The notes under the pieces were generated by a model. That model was not told the origin of the DNA, did no database searches, and saw nothing but the letters and a program-made list of their open reading frames with translations. Below are positions 46,969-55,705 of a DNA stretch of 64,000 bases, piece by piece. Source of the DNA: G963668185 sp965237445 (GTDB lineage: Bacteria > Chloroflexota > Dehalococcoidia > Lucifugimonadales > G963668185); NCBI GenBank assembly GCA_965237445.1, contig OZ250142.1:1984001-2048000 (forward strand), given 5' to 3'. Positions within the stretch are counted from its first letter, which is position 1. Every line of letters begins with the position of its first letter. Position numbers and translations under genes: made by a program.

Positions 46969-47877
46969 TCAACTTCCCTTGACTATCGGCCTCAGTGCCG
47001 CGATGTACTCTGGATCGGTGGCACAGCATCCGCCGACTATCTGTGCTCCGATATCTAGCCACTCCCGAGCAAAATCCACGTATTGTTCGATGTCGTAATC
47101 TCTGTCGGTATCATATGTGGTCCAGGGTCCGAAATGAGTCGCGTGTCCGTAGTTGATAGTGGAATACCCCCCGATAGGTCCATCCCATATGGGTCGTAGC
47201 TGTCGCAGAGCGTCCGAGACATGCTCTGGGGGTGCGCACATGGCGAACATCACGTCCACATTACGACCTTCGAGGGCGGCCACAAGCTCTTCCACCGTTT
47301 CCCCGCCCCACATCTTCCCGCCTTCCATTTTGGGCGCAAATCCGAGCCATACGGGTAGGCCGGTCGTCCCGCATGCGTCCACCGCGGTGACGCAGTCTTG
47401 TACGGACAAACAGTACTCGGGCAGCATGACGTCAACGCCTGCTTCGGCCAGTATACGGGACTGATCGACGAACTCTCTGTACTCCCGGTCTGGGTCTCCA
47501 GAGCCTGGGGGCGCGATTGCTCCTGCAACGTATGCGCTTGGGTTGACCGCGTCCCGGGCCTGCACGGCGATCTCAGCCGCGGTGCGTGTGATAGCCTCCC
47601 AGTTGTCTTCCTGACCGACTGCGGCCAGCCTGGGACGGCTCGTCCAGAAGTTGTTTGACAGGTTAATGTCAGCACCCTCCCGGAGGTAGTCCTCGTGGAC
47701 CTGCCGTACTTTGTCTGGTGCGTCGATATTGGCATTCGCCGACCATGGGCCGGGACCGCCGGAATCGCTGCCTTTGGCAACCTCGACACCGCGCCGGTGG
47801 AGCTCGGATCCCATCGCACCGTCCATCAACAGCCGTTCACCACTAGCCAATCTGGTCATAACGTCCGGTCTTACCAT
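46969..47877 (-). CDS. Homocysteine S-methyltransferase family protein
   Basis: 302 residues, with AGGAGG 7 nt before the ATG. The barrel begins LLMDGAMGSELHRRGVEVAK and has the zinc-binding Cys pair in IVGGCCATDPEYIAALRPI, plus a further Cys in VMFAMCAPPEHV at the position of the first ligand. These enzymes transfer a methyl group from betaine, S-methylmethionine or a corrinoid donor to homocysteine or another thiol. The donor is not evident. Length is normal. The region 47878-48370 upstream has no gene. Confidence 0.9.
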   Translation of the reverse strand: MVRPDVMTRLASGERLLMDGAMGSELHRRGVEVAKGSDSGGPGPWSANANIDAPDKVRQVHEDYLREGADINLSNNFWTSRPRLAAVGQEDNWEAITRTAAEIAVQARDAVNPSAYVAGAIAPPGSGDPDREYREFVDQSRILAEAGVDVMLPEYCLSVQDCVTAVDACGTTGLPVWLGFAPKMEGGKMWGGETVEELVAALEGRNVDVMFAMCAPPEHVSDALRQLRPIWDGPIGGYSTINYGHATHFGPWTTYDTDRDYDIEQYVDFAREWLDIGAQIVGGCCATDPEYIAALRPIVKGS

Positions 47878-48372
47878 TCTCGTCCTCCTATTAGACTCAC
47901 AGCACCGCGCATGACATCAGTTGATGTGGCAAAAGGGGCATTACCGTCGTTTCTTCATTCTTCAGAAGCTGACCGGAGAGGAAGGACATATCGTCTCTTT
48001 ATCCCCTGAAGCACCGCTCACGTTTTACACAGCCCGAAGGTCCGCCTCCAAGCGAGACTCGAGCGTCATCTGTATCCACAACCCGGCGCTCTCAGGAACG
48101 GTTAACTTCTGAAACTACCTCACTGTGAGGACAAAGTGACGGGCCGGATCATGGGTCTCGGTGAGCAAGACATGCTCTCGTCCCGGCGGCAACACTTGCC
48201 ACGCTTATCTTCTGCCCGTTGCAGGTATGTTACACCATTGAAAGCCCCCATTCTGAGAATGCGAACCCGTGTTTCCGAATGACCGTGATTGTGGTTTCGC
48301 CGACATTGAAATCCATTTTATGTTGTTCGTCGGAATGATCTTACCAAGACTGACAGTCCGCGGGCCCGTCTA

Positions 48373-48839
48373 CAGCGGTCGGTGGCAGCGAGCAAACTTT
48401 CTCGAATGCGGTTGCCATTTACGCGGCTTCGCTGGGTGCTGCTGCTGTCCTTGTGTCTATCCTCATCCGAGTAGAGCCTTTCTCCGAACCTCGGCTGCCA
48501 CCCGCAGAGTCCACCGTTTATGCTCTTGAGGGGACCCTTGGCGGCGGGCTACTGGCTTGGCCGTTGGCCTTCCTTGACGGCGAAAGAGCGTTTCCACCGC
48601 GTGGTCTGCCTATTTGGTTGGGACTTGGCATTGCGTTTAGGATCGTCCTGCCGCTTTTGACTGGGCTTCTGTTGCCGACAGCGTCGGTCGATGCTGACCT
48701 GCTGTTGAGTCGTATAAGCGGTAGTCATTTAGCTTTGCACTTGGCGGATGTGGCGGCCCTTTCGATTCGATACACGATCATAGCTATATCTAGTTCACTT
48801 CTGGTGGGGCTATCTTGGGGATTGGCAGGTGGCCATTGA
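48373..48839 (+). CDS. Hypothetical membrane protein, possibly 5'-truncated
   Basis: From a GTG at 48453 a 128-residue frame has three hydrophobic segments (GTLGGGLLAWPLAFLD, PIWLGLGIAFRIVLPLLTGL, YTIIAISSSLLVGLSWGLAG). In the same frame coding-like sequence continues upstream to about 48373 (EQTFSNAVAIYAASLGAAAV, one more membrane helix) without any start codon, so the gene may have lost its 5' end. No family is recognised. The region lies between the methyltransferase gene and the ABC operon, convergent with the latter. Confidence 0.4.
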
Positions 48840-49050
48840 TAAGGCCAACGCGTCCGCCAGGAGCAAGATCTCAATCAATGAACCTTGGGCGGTGGCATTT
48901 GCGTTCGGAACGAGCGCCGTCTGCACTGTGCTCTGGGGTCCGGCGGAAACTCTGGCCAGGCTAGCGGACTTGGGGAAGGCTAACACTACTTCAACTTGTA
49001 GTCGGGATTACGTGGTTGTTAAGACTCACACAGCGGGATACCCAGGATGA
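48829..49050 (+). CDS. Small uncertain ORF after the membrane protein
   Basis: 73 residues from a GTG overlapping the preceding frame by 11 nt (MAIDKANASARSKISINEPW), with one hydrophobic stretch (AVAFAFGTSAVCTVLWGP). It could be the shifted 3' end of the preceding gene or a coincidental ORF. No motif or convincing ribosome binding site. It stops 4 bp before the end of the ABC operon. Confidence 0.25.
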   Translation: MAIDKANASARSKISINEPWAVAFAFGTSAVCTVLWGPAETLARLADLGKANTTSTCSRDYVVVKTHTAGYPG

Positions 49051-49053
49051 ATC

Positions 49054-50103
49054 CTAGTCTACGCCCATCTCATCGACGCCCTTGAGGTCCAATTCCTTGG
49101 AGCGATGACAGCTAATGAAACGGCCGGGAGAGATCTCTTCCAGAGTTGGCGTCTCGGTGCGGCACCTATCTTGAGCGTGGGGACAGCGTGGGTGGAAGTA
49201 GCAACCGGTCGGCGGATTGGCGGGGTTGGCGACCTCGCCCTGCAGCACGGTCCTGTTGGACCGCACGCGGGGATCAGCCTCGGGTACGGCGGAAAGTAGG
49301 GCGGCAGTGTAGGGGTGTTTGGGGGACCTGAACAGCTCCTGAGTGGGAGCTGTCTCTACGAGCTTGCCGACATACATGACCGCAACGCGATCGCTGACGT
49401 GCTTAACTACACTCAAGTCATGGGAGACGAACAGGTAGGTCAGATCGAGTTCGTCCTGAAGGTCTAGCAACAAGTTCAGGACCTGGGCTTGCACCGAGAC
49501 GTCCAAAGCAGACACGGGCTCGTCGGCGACTATTAGCTTGGGGCTCAGTGCAAGGGCTCGTGCCACGCCAATGCGCTGTCTCTGTCCTCCGCTGAAAGCG
49601 TGTGGAAACCGTCTCATGAACTCAGGTCTTAGCCCGACCAGGCGCAAGAGCTCTTCGACCCTGTCTTCGCGCTCCCTCCTGGTTCCGATTCCGTTGATCG
49701 CCATGGGCTCACTGATGATCTCCAAGAGGGTCATACGTGGATTAAGAGAAGAGAACGGGTCCTGAAACACGAGTTGAATCTGACTGCGGACGTGTCGGAG
49801 TGCGGCCTCTTTCTGAGCCGCGAGGTCTAGGACCTCTCCGTGTTCCTCGCGGAACAGAACTTGCCCGGAGGTGGGCTGGATAGCTCGAACAATGCAACGA
49901 GCCGCGGTGGTCTTACCGCATCCGCTTTCGCCGACGAGTCCGAGAGTCTCGCCCGGGTCGATGTAGAAGCTGATGTCGTCCACTGCGCGGACGTGTCCTG
50001 AGACGCGTCTGAGCAGACCCCTGTGAATGGGGAAGAGCTTTCGAAGGTTCTTGACCTCGAGGAGTGGTTGATCTGCTCTGGGGTGGGTTTCGTCTGACAT
50101 CAC
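49054..50103 (-). CDS. Peptide-type ABC transporter ATP-binding protein (DppF/OppF-like)
   Basis: 349 residues. Walker A LVGESGCGKTTAARCIVRAI, signature motif FSGGQRQRIGVARALALSP, Walker B KLIVADEPVSALDVSVQAQ and the switch His (LFVSHDLSVV) are intact. The C-terminal oligopeptide extension with Cys-rich motif (GCYFHPRCPHAQDRCRTETP) suggests a [4Fe-4S] site as in Dpp/Opp ATPases. The start overlaps the stop of the upstream ATPase gene (ATGA), and it is the last gene of a five-gene operon (A-B-C-D-F order on the minus strand). Confidence 0.95.
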   Translation of the reverse strand: MMSDETHPRADQPLLEVKNLRKLFPIHRGLLRRVSGHVRAVDDISFYIDPGETLGLVGESGCGKTTAARCIVRAIQPTSGQVLFREEHGEVLDLAAQKEAALRHVRSQIQLVFQDPFSSLNPRMTLLEIISEPMAINGIGTRREREDRVEELLRLVGLRPEFMRRFPHAFSGGQRQRIGVARALALSPKLIVADEPVSALDVSVQAQVLNLLLDLQDELDLTYLFVSHDLSVVKHVSDRVAVMYVGKLVETAPTQELFRSPKHPYTAALLSAVPEADPRVRSNRTVLQGEVANPANPPTGCYFHPRCPHAQDRCRTETPTLEEISPGRFISCHRSKELDLKGVDEMGVD

Positions 50104-51134
50104 TCTCCGTCGTGGTAGAGGAAACAGCTGACGTTTTGGCCATCGTGAATCGGCATCAGTCTGGGTATTTGGGTATCACAGGTACCCTTAATAAAAGAAG
50201 GGCACCGAGGGTGGAATGGACAGCCTTGTGGTCGCGCGTAGGGATGGGGAACAGAGCCGGTGATGGTGGAGAGCCGTTGTCGGGTGGCCGAAGTTATGTG
50301 AGGTATGGACTGTAGCAGAGCCTGGGTGTAGGGATGTTTAGGGGAGTGGAAGATGTCGTCCACGGGCCCGCTCTCTACGATCTGTCCGAGGTACATTACC
50401 GCAACGTCATCGGACATCTCGGCGACAACGCCCAGGTTGTGAGTGATGAGCATGATGGCCATGCCGTACTGATCTTGGAGTTGCCCCATGAGTTCGAGAA
50501 TTTGAGCCTGGGTGGTCACGTCGACGGCAGTGGTGGGCTCGTCGGCGATGAGCAGGCTTGGGCTGCATGACAGTGCCATTGCAATCATGGCCCTCTGGCG
50601 CAGGCCGCCGCTGAGCTCGAAAGAGTAGGAGTCGACGCGCTCTTCGGGGAGAGGGATACCGACCTGTCGCAGCAGATTGATGGTGACGTCTCTGGCCTGC
50701 TTCTTGTCGACCTTTCGGTGGATCATTAGAGCTTCAATGATCTGGTTTCCGACGGTATGGACGGGGCTGAGGGAGGTCATGGGCTCCTGAAAAATGAGTG
50801 CGATCTCACGGCCTCGTATGTTCCGCATCTCGCGCCCGTTGGCATCTAAGGAGGCGAGATCGACGATCTGATCATCGCCGTTGAGTCCTTGTGGGACGGG
50901 TCGTCGCAGGAGGATCTGGCCGTCGACTATGCGTCCTGGTCGATCGAGGATGCGAAGGATGGAACGTGCGGTGACGCTCTTGCCGCAACCGCTTTCTCCG
51001 ACGAAGCCGAGGGTTTTTCCTGGGTGGATATCGAAACTGACGCCGGCGACGGCGACGACGTTTCCCTCGTCGAGGGGGAAGTGTGTGGTGAGGTTACGGA
51101 CAGACAGCAGAGGAGTGCTGTTGAGGTTGGCCAT
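50100..51134 (-). CDS. Peptide-type ABC transporter ATP-binding protein (DppD/OppD-like)
   Basis: About 344 residues from the ATG at 51134 (MANLNSTPLLSVRNLTTHF), 5 bp after dppC-like. An in-frame upstream start would overlap the permease gene and add residues with no family similarity. Walker A FVGESGCGKSVTARSILRIL, signature LSGGLRQRAMIAMALSCSP, Walker B LLIADEPTTAVDVTTQAQI and switch His ITHNLGVV are normal. The C-terminal GCPFHPRCPSFIKGTC gives the same Cys-rich oligopeptide extension as its partner. It pairs with DppF to power the permease heterodimer. Confidence 0.95.
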   Translation of the reverse strand: MANLNSTPLLSVRNLTTHFPLDEGNVVAVAGVSFDIHPGKTLGFVGESGCGKSVTARSILRILDRPGRIVDGQILLRRPVPQGLNGDDQIVDLASLDANGREMRNIRGREIALIFQEPMTSLSPVHTVGNQIIEALMIHRKVDKKQARDVTINLLRQVGIPLPEERVDSYSFELSGGLRQRAMIAMALSCSPSLLIADEPTTAVDVTTQAQILELMGQLQDQYGMAIMLITHNLGVVAEMSDDVAVMYLGQIVESGPVDDIFHSPKHPYTQALLQSIPHITSATRQRLSTITGSVPHPYARPQGCPFHPRCPSFIKGTCDTQIPRLMPIHDGQNVSCFLYHDGE

Positions 51135-51138
51135 GGGG

Positions 51139-52269
51139 TTAACGTCCGGCGTAGGGATCGGCTGCGTCGCGGAGGCCGTCTCCCATGAAATTGAAGCTAA
51201 GGATGGAGACGATGACCAAAGCACCTGGAATAAGAAGCCATGGAGCGAGAGCAACCGACTGGAGGTTCTGGGCCTCCCTCAAGAGGACACCCCAACTGAT
51301 GGCGGGCTGCCGCATGCCCAACCCGAGGAAGCTGAGGGAAGTCTCAGCGATGATCATCGCGGGAACGGCCAGGGTGGTTGCGGCGATGATGTGGCTGATG
51401 AACGACGGGACCATGTGGCGGAAAATGAGCCTTAGCTGCCCGGCGCCGTAAAGTCGGGCTGCGATGACGAAGTCCTCGTCTCGAAGTGCTAGGAATCGAC
51501 CCCGGACCTCCCTCGCCAGCGTCGTCCAGCCGAGGAGTGAAAGGATTATGGTTATGGCAAAGTAGACCTTTACTACTGACCACGTCTGGGGTACCGAGGC
51601 CGAAAGCGCCATCCATATCGGGATGGTGGGCATGGACCTTAGGAATTCGACGAACCGCTGAATAATCCCGTCGGTCAGGCCGCCTCGAAGTCCCGAAAGA
51701 CCCCCTAACAGGACTCCGAGGAACAAGCTGATCATCACACCGGCCAGACCGATGGACATCGAAATCCTGGTGCCATACATGAGCCTGGACCACATGTCTC
51801 TTCCCATTCTGTCCGTTCCTAGCGGATGAAGGGGAAACATCGCTTCGTCGGCGTCGAGTCCCAAGAAGTGAATGTCAGTGGTGATGAGTCCAAGCAGCTT
51901 GTACTCGTGGCCGTGTACGAAGTACCTGATACGGTACTTCTTGGAGGTATCGGCCTCCCAATTCATTTTGAGGGTCACCGGGTCGCGTGTTCCCTGAATT
52001 CCATAGACGTACGGCAGAGGCTTCCAGTTGTCGAAAAAGTGGATACGCTGCGGCGGAAGAAAGAGTCGCTTGGAATTGCTCTGAATAGGATCATGGATCG
52101 CTAGAAACCCCGGGACGAGGGCCACCAGGTAAAGAACCAGAATTATCGCGGTGCCGACCATGCCGAGGCGATGCCTTCGAAAGCGCCACCAGACCAGCTT
52201 CCACTGGGAGGCCACATATATGCGCTCATCGGCCGCAGGCATCTCTATGGTGTGACCGCCGGCAGTCAT
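51139..52269 (-). CDS. Peptide-type ABC transporter permease (DppC/OppC-like)
   Basis: 376 residues. The N-terminal OppC_N region (WKLVWWRFRRHRLGMVGTAI) has one helix followed by a long extracytoplasmic insertion, and five C-terminal helices carry the EAA loop (YGAGQLRLIFRHMVPSFISH). PLGTDRMGRDMWSRLMYGTR is the conserved DppC entry segment. Longer than typical DppC (about 300) because of an insertion at residues 65-145 (HFFDNWKPLPYVYG...), seen in some binding-protein systems with large ligands. It lies 5 bp before dppD and 4 bp after dppB. Confidence 0.93.
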   Translation of the reverse strand: MTAGGHTIEMPAADERIYVASQWKLVWWRFRRHRLGMVGTAIILVLYLVALVPGFLAIHDPIQSNSKRLFLPPQRIHFFDNWKPLPYVYGIQGTRDPVTLKMNWEADTSKKYRIRYFVHGHEYKLLGLITTDIHFLGLDADEAMFPLHPLGTDRMGRDMWSRLMYGTRISMSIGLAGVMISLFLGVLLGGLSGLRGGLTDGIIQRFVEFLRSMPTIPIWMALSASVPQTWSVVKVYFAITIILSLLGWTTLAREVRGRFLALRDEDFVIAARLYGAGQLRLIFRHMVPSFISHIIAATTLAVPAMIIAETSLSFLGLGMRQPAISWGVLLREAQNLQSVALAPWLLIPGALVIVSILSFNFMGDGLRDAADPYAGR

Positions 52270-52272
52270 TCG

Positions 52273-53259
52273 TTAGGCCTCCATCCGTATACGCGGGTCC
52301 ATCCACGCCAGGATGATGTCGGAGACCAAGGTTCCGATTATGGTTAGACCGGTCAGGATCAAGATGATGTCCCCTGCCATATACATGTCTTGACTAATGA
52401 GTGCCCTCAGCAGCAGAGGTCCTATGGTGGGGAGGCTCAACACGGTCGCGACGATGAGGCTTCCGGAGAAGAGCTGAGGCAGGGCCCAGCCTGCGGTGCT
52501 GATAAAAGGATTGAGGGCCAATCGAACAGGGTACTTCAGAATCAGCTTCCATTCGGAAACACCCTTGCTCCTGGCCGTGACAACGTAGGGCTTGGTGAGC
52601 TCGTCCAGTAGGTTGGCGCGTATGATCCGAGTGAACCGAGCAGTGCCGTCGGTACCCAGGATCAACATCGGTACCCAGATATGCTTGAGTAGGTCTATGA
52701 ACTTCCCCACGCTCCAAGGCGCGTTGTTGTACTCCTGAGAGAAAAGGCCTGTGATCCCTAACCCGAACCAGCTGAAGACAAACCACATCAGTACTAGCGC
52801 CAGCAGGAAATTCGGCGTGCCTACTCCCAGATACGAGAGGAACGCAAAGAAATAATCGATAGGGGAGTACTGCTTGACGGCAGAAATAATGCCGATGGGG
52901 ACGGCCAGCGTCCATGTGAACAGGATCGTGAAGATCCCAAGCATTAGCGTCATGGCGAGACGGTCGTTCAAAAGATCTGTGACTGGCACCCGAAAGTCCA
53001 GCGACACACCGAGGTCCCAGCGTACGAACCCCCAGATCCATTTCAGGTACTGGACTGTGATTGGCTGGTCAATTCCGTATTGGCTCCTGAGTGCCTCCAA
53101 CTCGCCTTCGCTCACGAAGGTTCCCTGTGACTTCAGCACGGCAACATAGTCAGACAGGAAATCGCCCGGCGGCGCCTGGATGATAGCGAAAGCCGCTACT
53201 GACATGAGGAACAGCAGTGGAAATAGGACGAGGAGACGCCGCAATATGAATCGAAGCAA
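52273..53259 (-). CDS. Peptide-type ABC transporter permease (DppB/OppB-like)
   Basis: 328 residues. One N-terminal helix (FILRRLLVLFPLLFLMSVAA), the DppB domain QPITVQYLKWIWGFVRWDLG, then five helices and the EAA loop (YVVTARSKGVSEWKLILKYP). It forms the membrane channel with the DppC-like partner. The overlap-free 3-4 bp spacing to the next gene indicates strict operon order. Between this gene and the upstream binding-protein gene lies a strong hairpin (53314-53351). Confidence 0.94.
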   Translation of the reverse strand: MLRFILRRLLVLFPLLFLMSVAAFAIIQAPPGDFLSDYVAVLKSQGTFVSEGELEALRSQYGIDQPITVQYLKWIWGFVRWDLGVSLDFRVPVTDLLNDRLAMTLMLGIFTILFTWTLAVPIGIISAVKQYSPIDYFFAFLSYLGVGTPNFLLALVLMWFVFSWFGLGITGLFSQEYNNAPWSVGKFIDLLKHIWVPMLILGTDGTARFTRIIRANLLDELTKPYVVTARSKGVSEWKLILKYPVRLALNPFISTAGWALPQLFSGSLIVATVLSLPTIGPLLLRALISQDMYMAGDIILILTGLTIIGTLVSDIILAWMDPRIRMEA

Positions 53260-53313
53260 TGAATCTGCCTTAGGCCAACAGACTCTCGGCGAGCAAGCCT
53301 AGCTTCTCAGGAA

Positions 53314-53351
53314 GGCTGGGCGGCCTTCACAAATCGGAAGACCGCCCAGCC
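53314..53351 (-). terminator. Intercistronic hairpin between the binding-protein and permease genes
   Basis: GGCTGGGCGGCCTT and AAGACCGCCCAGCC form a 14-bp stem (one G-T pair) with a 10-nt loop, 30 bp after the binding-protein stop. Such hairpins commonly attenuate transcription or protect mRNA 3' ends so that more binding protein than permease is made. No T-run follows. The role is an inference. Confidence 0.65.
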
Positions 53352-53382
53352 CTCATGCGCTCGCGTGTCTAAAGGGGTCTTA

Positions 53383-55554
53383 CTATCTCTGCTTGAAGAA
53401 AAACTGCTCTGGGAAGGCGTTGCCGGGTGTCCTGATTGTCCAGTCGTTGTACAGTACTTCGGGCACGTTCCGCAGATTGTCCTTGACAATGAAGATCGCC
53501 TGGTTCGAGGGGGCCAACCCGTTGATGCCTATTGAGTACATCCCGTCGGTGTATATGCGGAATAGCTTCCGCCCTAACTCCATTCGCTCTTCGTAAGGTA
53601 GCGACTTTCCGCCGTCTATGATGTCAATAAGTTCCTTCAGATCGTCCGGGGGTTCCAGCCCTTCCGCTCCACCGCTGTTCACCCACCTCGTGTACAGGAC
53701 GCCCTGATAGCTGACGTTGCCTGGGCTGAACGGGTTGTACATGCTGAAGGGGAACAACGCGGAGTCGTAGAACATCCAGCTCTGCGCCCGGTTAGCGGCG
53801 ACGCGCTCTGAGAACAGCGAACGCGTCACCGAGTCCACTTTGGCGTTAATGCCGACGGCTCTCCAATCCTCGGCCATCATCTCTCCCACATCGACCGTCT
53901 GCGTAAAGGCCGTTGTCATTGTCATGACAATCTGGAAAGGCTGCCCATTCCAGGTACGGAATCCGTCGTCGCCGACATCGGGTACGATCTTGTCCAGAAG
54001 GGCTACGGCTGCTTCGTCGTCGTACATGTACTTAAAGGCGTATTCGTCACCAGGGTACATGGGGTGGTCTGGTCCCGGGACCCAGTTTCGCGGTTGCCCC
54101 AAGCTGAAAAACAGGGCGTCGTTGATTTCGTCCCGATTTATCGCCATGGAAAGAGCCCGGCGAAACTCGATATTTCCCAGCACTGCGCGAAGGGCCTCCT
54201 GGTCGTTCCCTTCAACTGTCGGGTTGATGATGAGGATGAACTCATTACCGCCTACGTTAGGCCAGACTAAGGTCCTGTAGTCGCCCGTCTCCTCGCTCAC
54301 CTTGAACAATGGGTAGTTCTGCAGGTTGGTATGTCGGCCCTGGAAGTCGAAATCCCCGGCGATGGCCTTCAAGTTGACGATCTCGCTGTTCTCGACAAAG
54401 ATGTGCTCTATCCTGTCTATGTAAGGGAGCTGGTTTCCTTCGGGGTCCACGGCGTAGTAGTACGGGTTACGCACTGCTGTTACGTCCCCAGACCAGTTGC
54501 CCGACGTAGCGATCCAAGCCTGAGTGCTCGGCCTTTCCGGGTTCAGGTATACATTGAACCGATTGTTGTAGTACTGCACCCAGTTCTCGAATCCGGCGTC
54601 CTTTGCTTGCTGATCGGCGTCAGCGTTGTACTTGATGTGGAACTGTTTCATGTAGTGGGACGGAGCGAATGTGTGCTGACCGGTGGCGTCCGTTCTGTCC
54701 GCCTTACCCAATATTTCGAGCAAGACGAAGTTGGGTTCCGCGAACGTCCACTTGATCGTGTGTTCGTTCACAACCTCGAACTCGGCCAACTGCCCCCCGG
54801 TTGTGAAGTTTGAAGGCCTAGTGGGAGTAAGATCGTCGTTGAGGATCATGTCGTTCCAGTAGAATTCGAAGTCGGCGGCGTCGAACGCGTCTCCGTCGGA
54901 CCACCTGGTTCCGTTGCGAAGGAAGAAGGTCCACTCCTTACCGTCTTTGGAAGTCTCCCATCCCTTCGCCAGAGTCGGGATCATGGTGGTGCCGTCATAG
55001 GCCCAGCGCACCAAACCAGATCTGTTGTATCGCGCCCAACCAAAGCGGTCCGAATATCCCAGATGCCCCCTGCGCAGTGTCCCGCCATAGCGACCTATTT
55101 CCTCGACAACGGGTATCACCATTGGCTCTTCGGGTAATCTCTCTTCCACAGGCGGCAACAGACCGCCCTGCACCCTCTGGGCTAGCAGCGGCGATTCGTT
55201 AAACTTGACGAACTGGACCGGTACCTCCACGACCGTGGTGATCGTCTCGGTCACCACAGTCGTCGCGCCGGGTACCTCTACGACTTCGGTGACCGTGATC
55301 GTCTCTCCCGGCACCTCTACGATCTCGGTGACCGTGATCGTCTCTCCCGGCACCTCTACGACTTCGGTGACCGTGATCGTCTCTCCCGGCACCTCTACGA
55401 TCTCGGTGACCGTGATCGTCTCTCCCGGCACCTCTACGATCTCGGTGACCGTGATCGTCTCTCCCGGCACCTCTACGACCTTTGTTTCCCCACAGGCCGC
55501 GGTGAGTAGCGATAAGACAAACACCGCTCCGATCGATAATGCCCATTTTTTCAT
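53383..55554 (-). CDS. Peptide-type ABC substrate-binding lipoprotein with tandem-repeat linker (DppA-like)
   Basis: 723 residues; GGGAGGA lies 8 nt before the ATG. Signal peptide and lipobox (FVLSLLTAAC) are followed by residues about 25-105 made of five copies of EVPGETITVTE(I/V)V and a sixth variant (EVPGATTVVTET), a linker style typical of Chloroflexota solute-binding proteins. The SBP_bac_5 domain then runs to the end (GTLRRGHLGYSDRFGWARYN, PTLAKGWETSKDGKEWTFFL, GDAFDAADFEFYWNDMI, RRALSMAINRDEINDALFF). First gene of the ABC operon. The solute is unknown; peptides or oligosaccharide-like compounds are possible. Confidence 0.93.
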   Translation of the reverse strand: MKKWALSIGAVFVLSLLTAACGETKVVEVPGETITVTEIVEVPGETITVTEIVEVPGETITVTEVVEVPGETITVTEIVEVPGETITVTEVVEVPGATTVVTETITTVVEVPVQFVKFNESPLLAQRVQGGLLPPVEERLPEEPMVIPVVEEIGRYGGTLRRGHLGYSDRFGWARYNRSGLVRWAYDGTTMIPTLAKGWETSKDGKEWTFFLRNGTRWSDGDAFDAADFEFYWNDMILNDDLTPTRPSNFTTGGQLAEFEVVNEHTIKWTFAEPNFVLLEILGKADRTDATGQHTFAPSHYMKQFHIKYNADADQQAKDAGFENWVQYYNNRFNVYLNPERPSTQAWIATSGNWSGDVTAVRNPYYYAVDPEGNQLPYIDRIEHIFVENSEIVNLKAIAGDFDFQGRHTNLQNYPLFKVSEETGDYRTLVWPNVGGNEFILIINPTVEGNDQEALRAVLGNIEFRRALSMAINRDEINDALFFSLGQPRNWVPGPDHPMYPGDEYAFKYMYDDEAAVALLDKIVPDVGDDGFRTWNGQPFQIVMTMTTAFTQTVDVGEMMAEDWRAVGINAKVDSVTRSLFSERVAANRAQSWMFYDSALFPFSMYNPFSPGNVSYQGVLYTRWVNSGGAEGLEPPDDLKELIDIIDGGKSLPYEERMELGRKLFRIYTDGMYSIGINGLAPSNQAIFIVKDNLRNVPEVLYNDWTIRTPGNAFPEQFFFKQR
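55279..55480. repeat. 39-bp tandem repeats in the binding-protein linker
   Basis: The 39-bp unit (GGTGACCGTGATCGTCTCTC plus CCGGCACCTCTACGA(C/T)(T/C)TC) recurs five times with two alternating forms encoding IV or VV. Length changes stay in frame. The near-identity at DNA level means recent expansion or homogenisation. Confidence 0.85.
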
Positions 55555-55705
55555 GACATATTCCTCCCTCTCAGGTGAGATCTCACGCCGGGCCAGTCTG
55601 CTCCTTGGTACACTAACAGGCTTTCGATTCTGGCGTCAACGCGGCATGAAACTTGGGCCACGTGGGTAGCGGCCGTTGATGTTCAGCGCTTCTGTCCTCT
55701 CTAAC

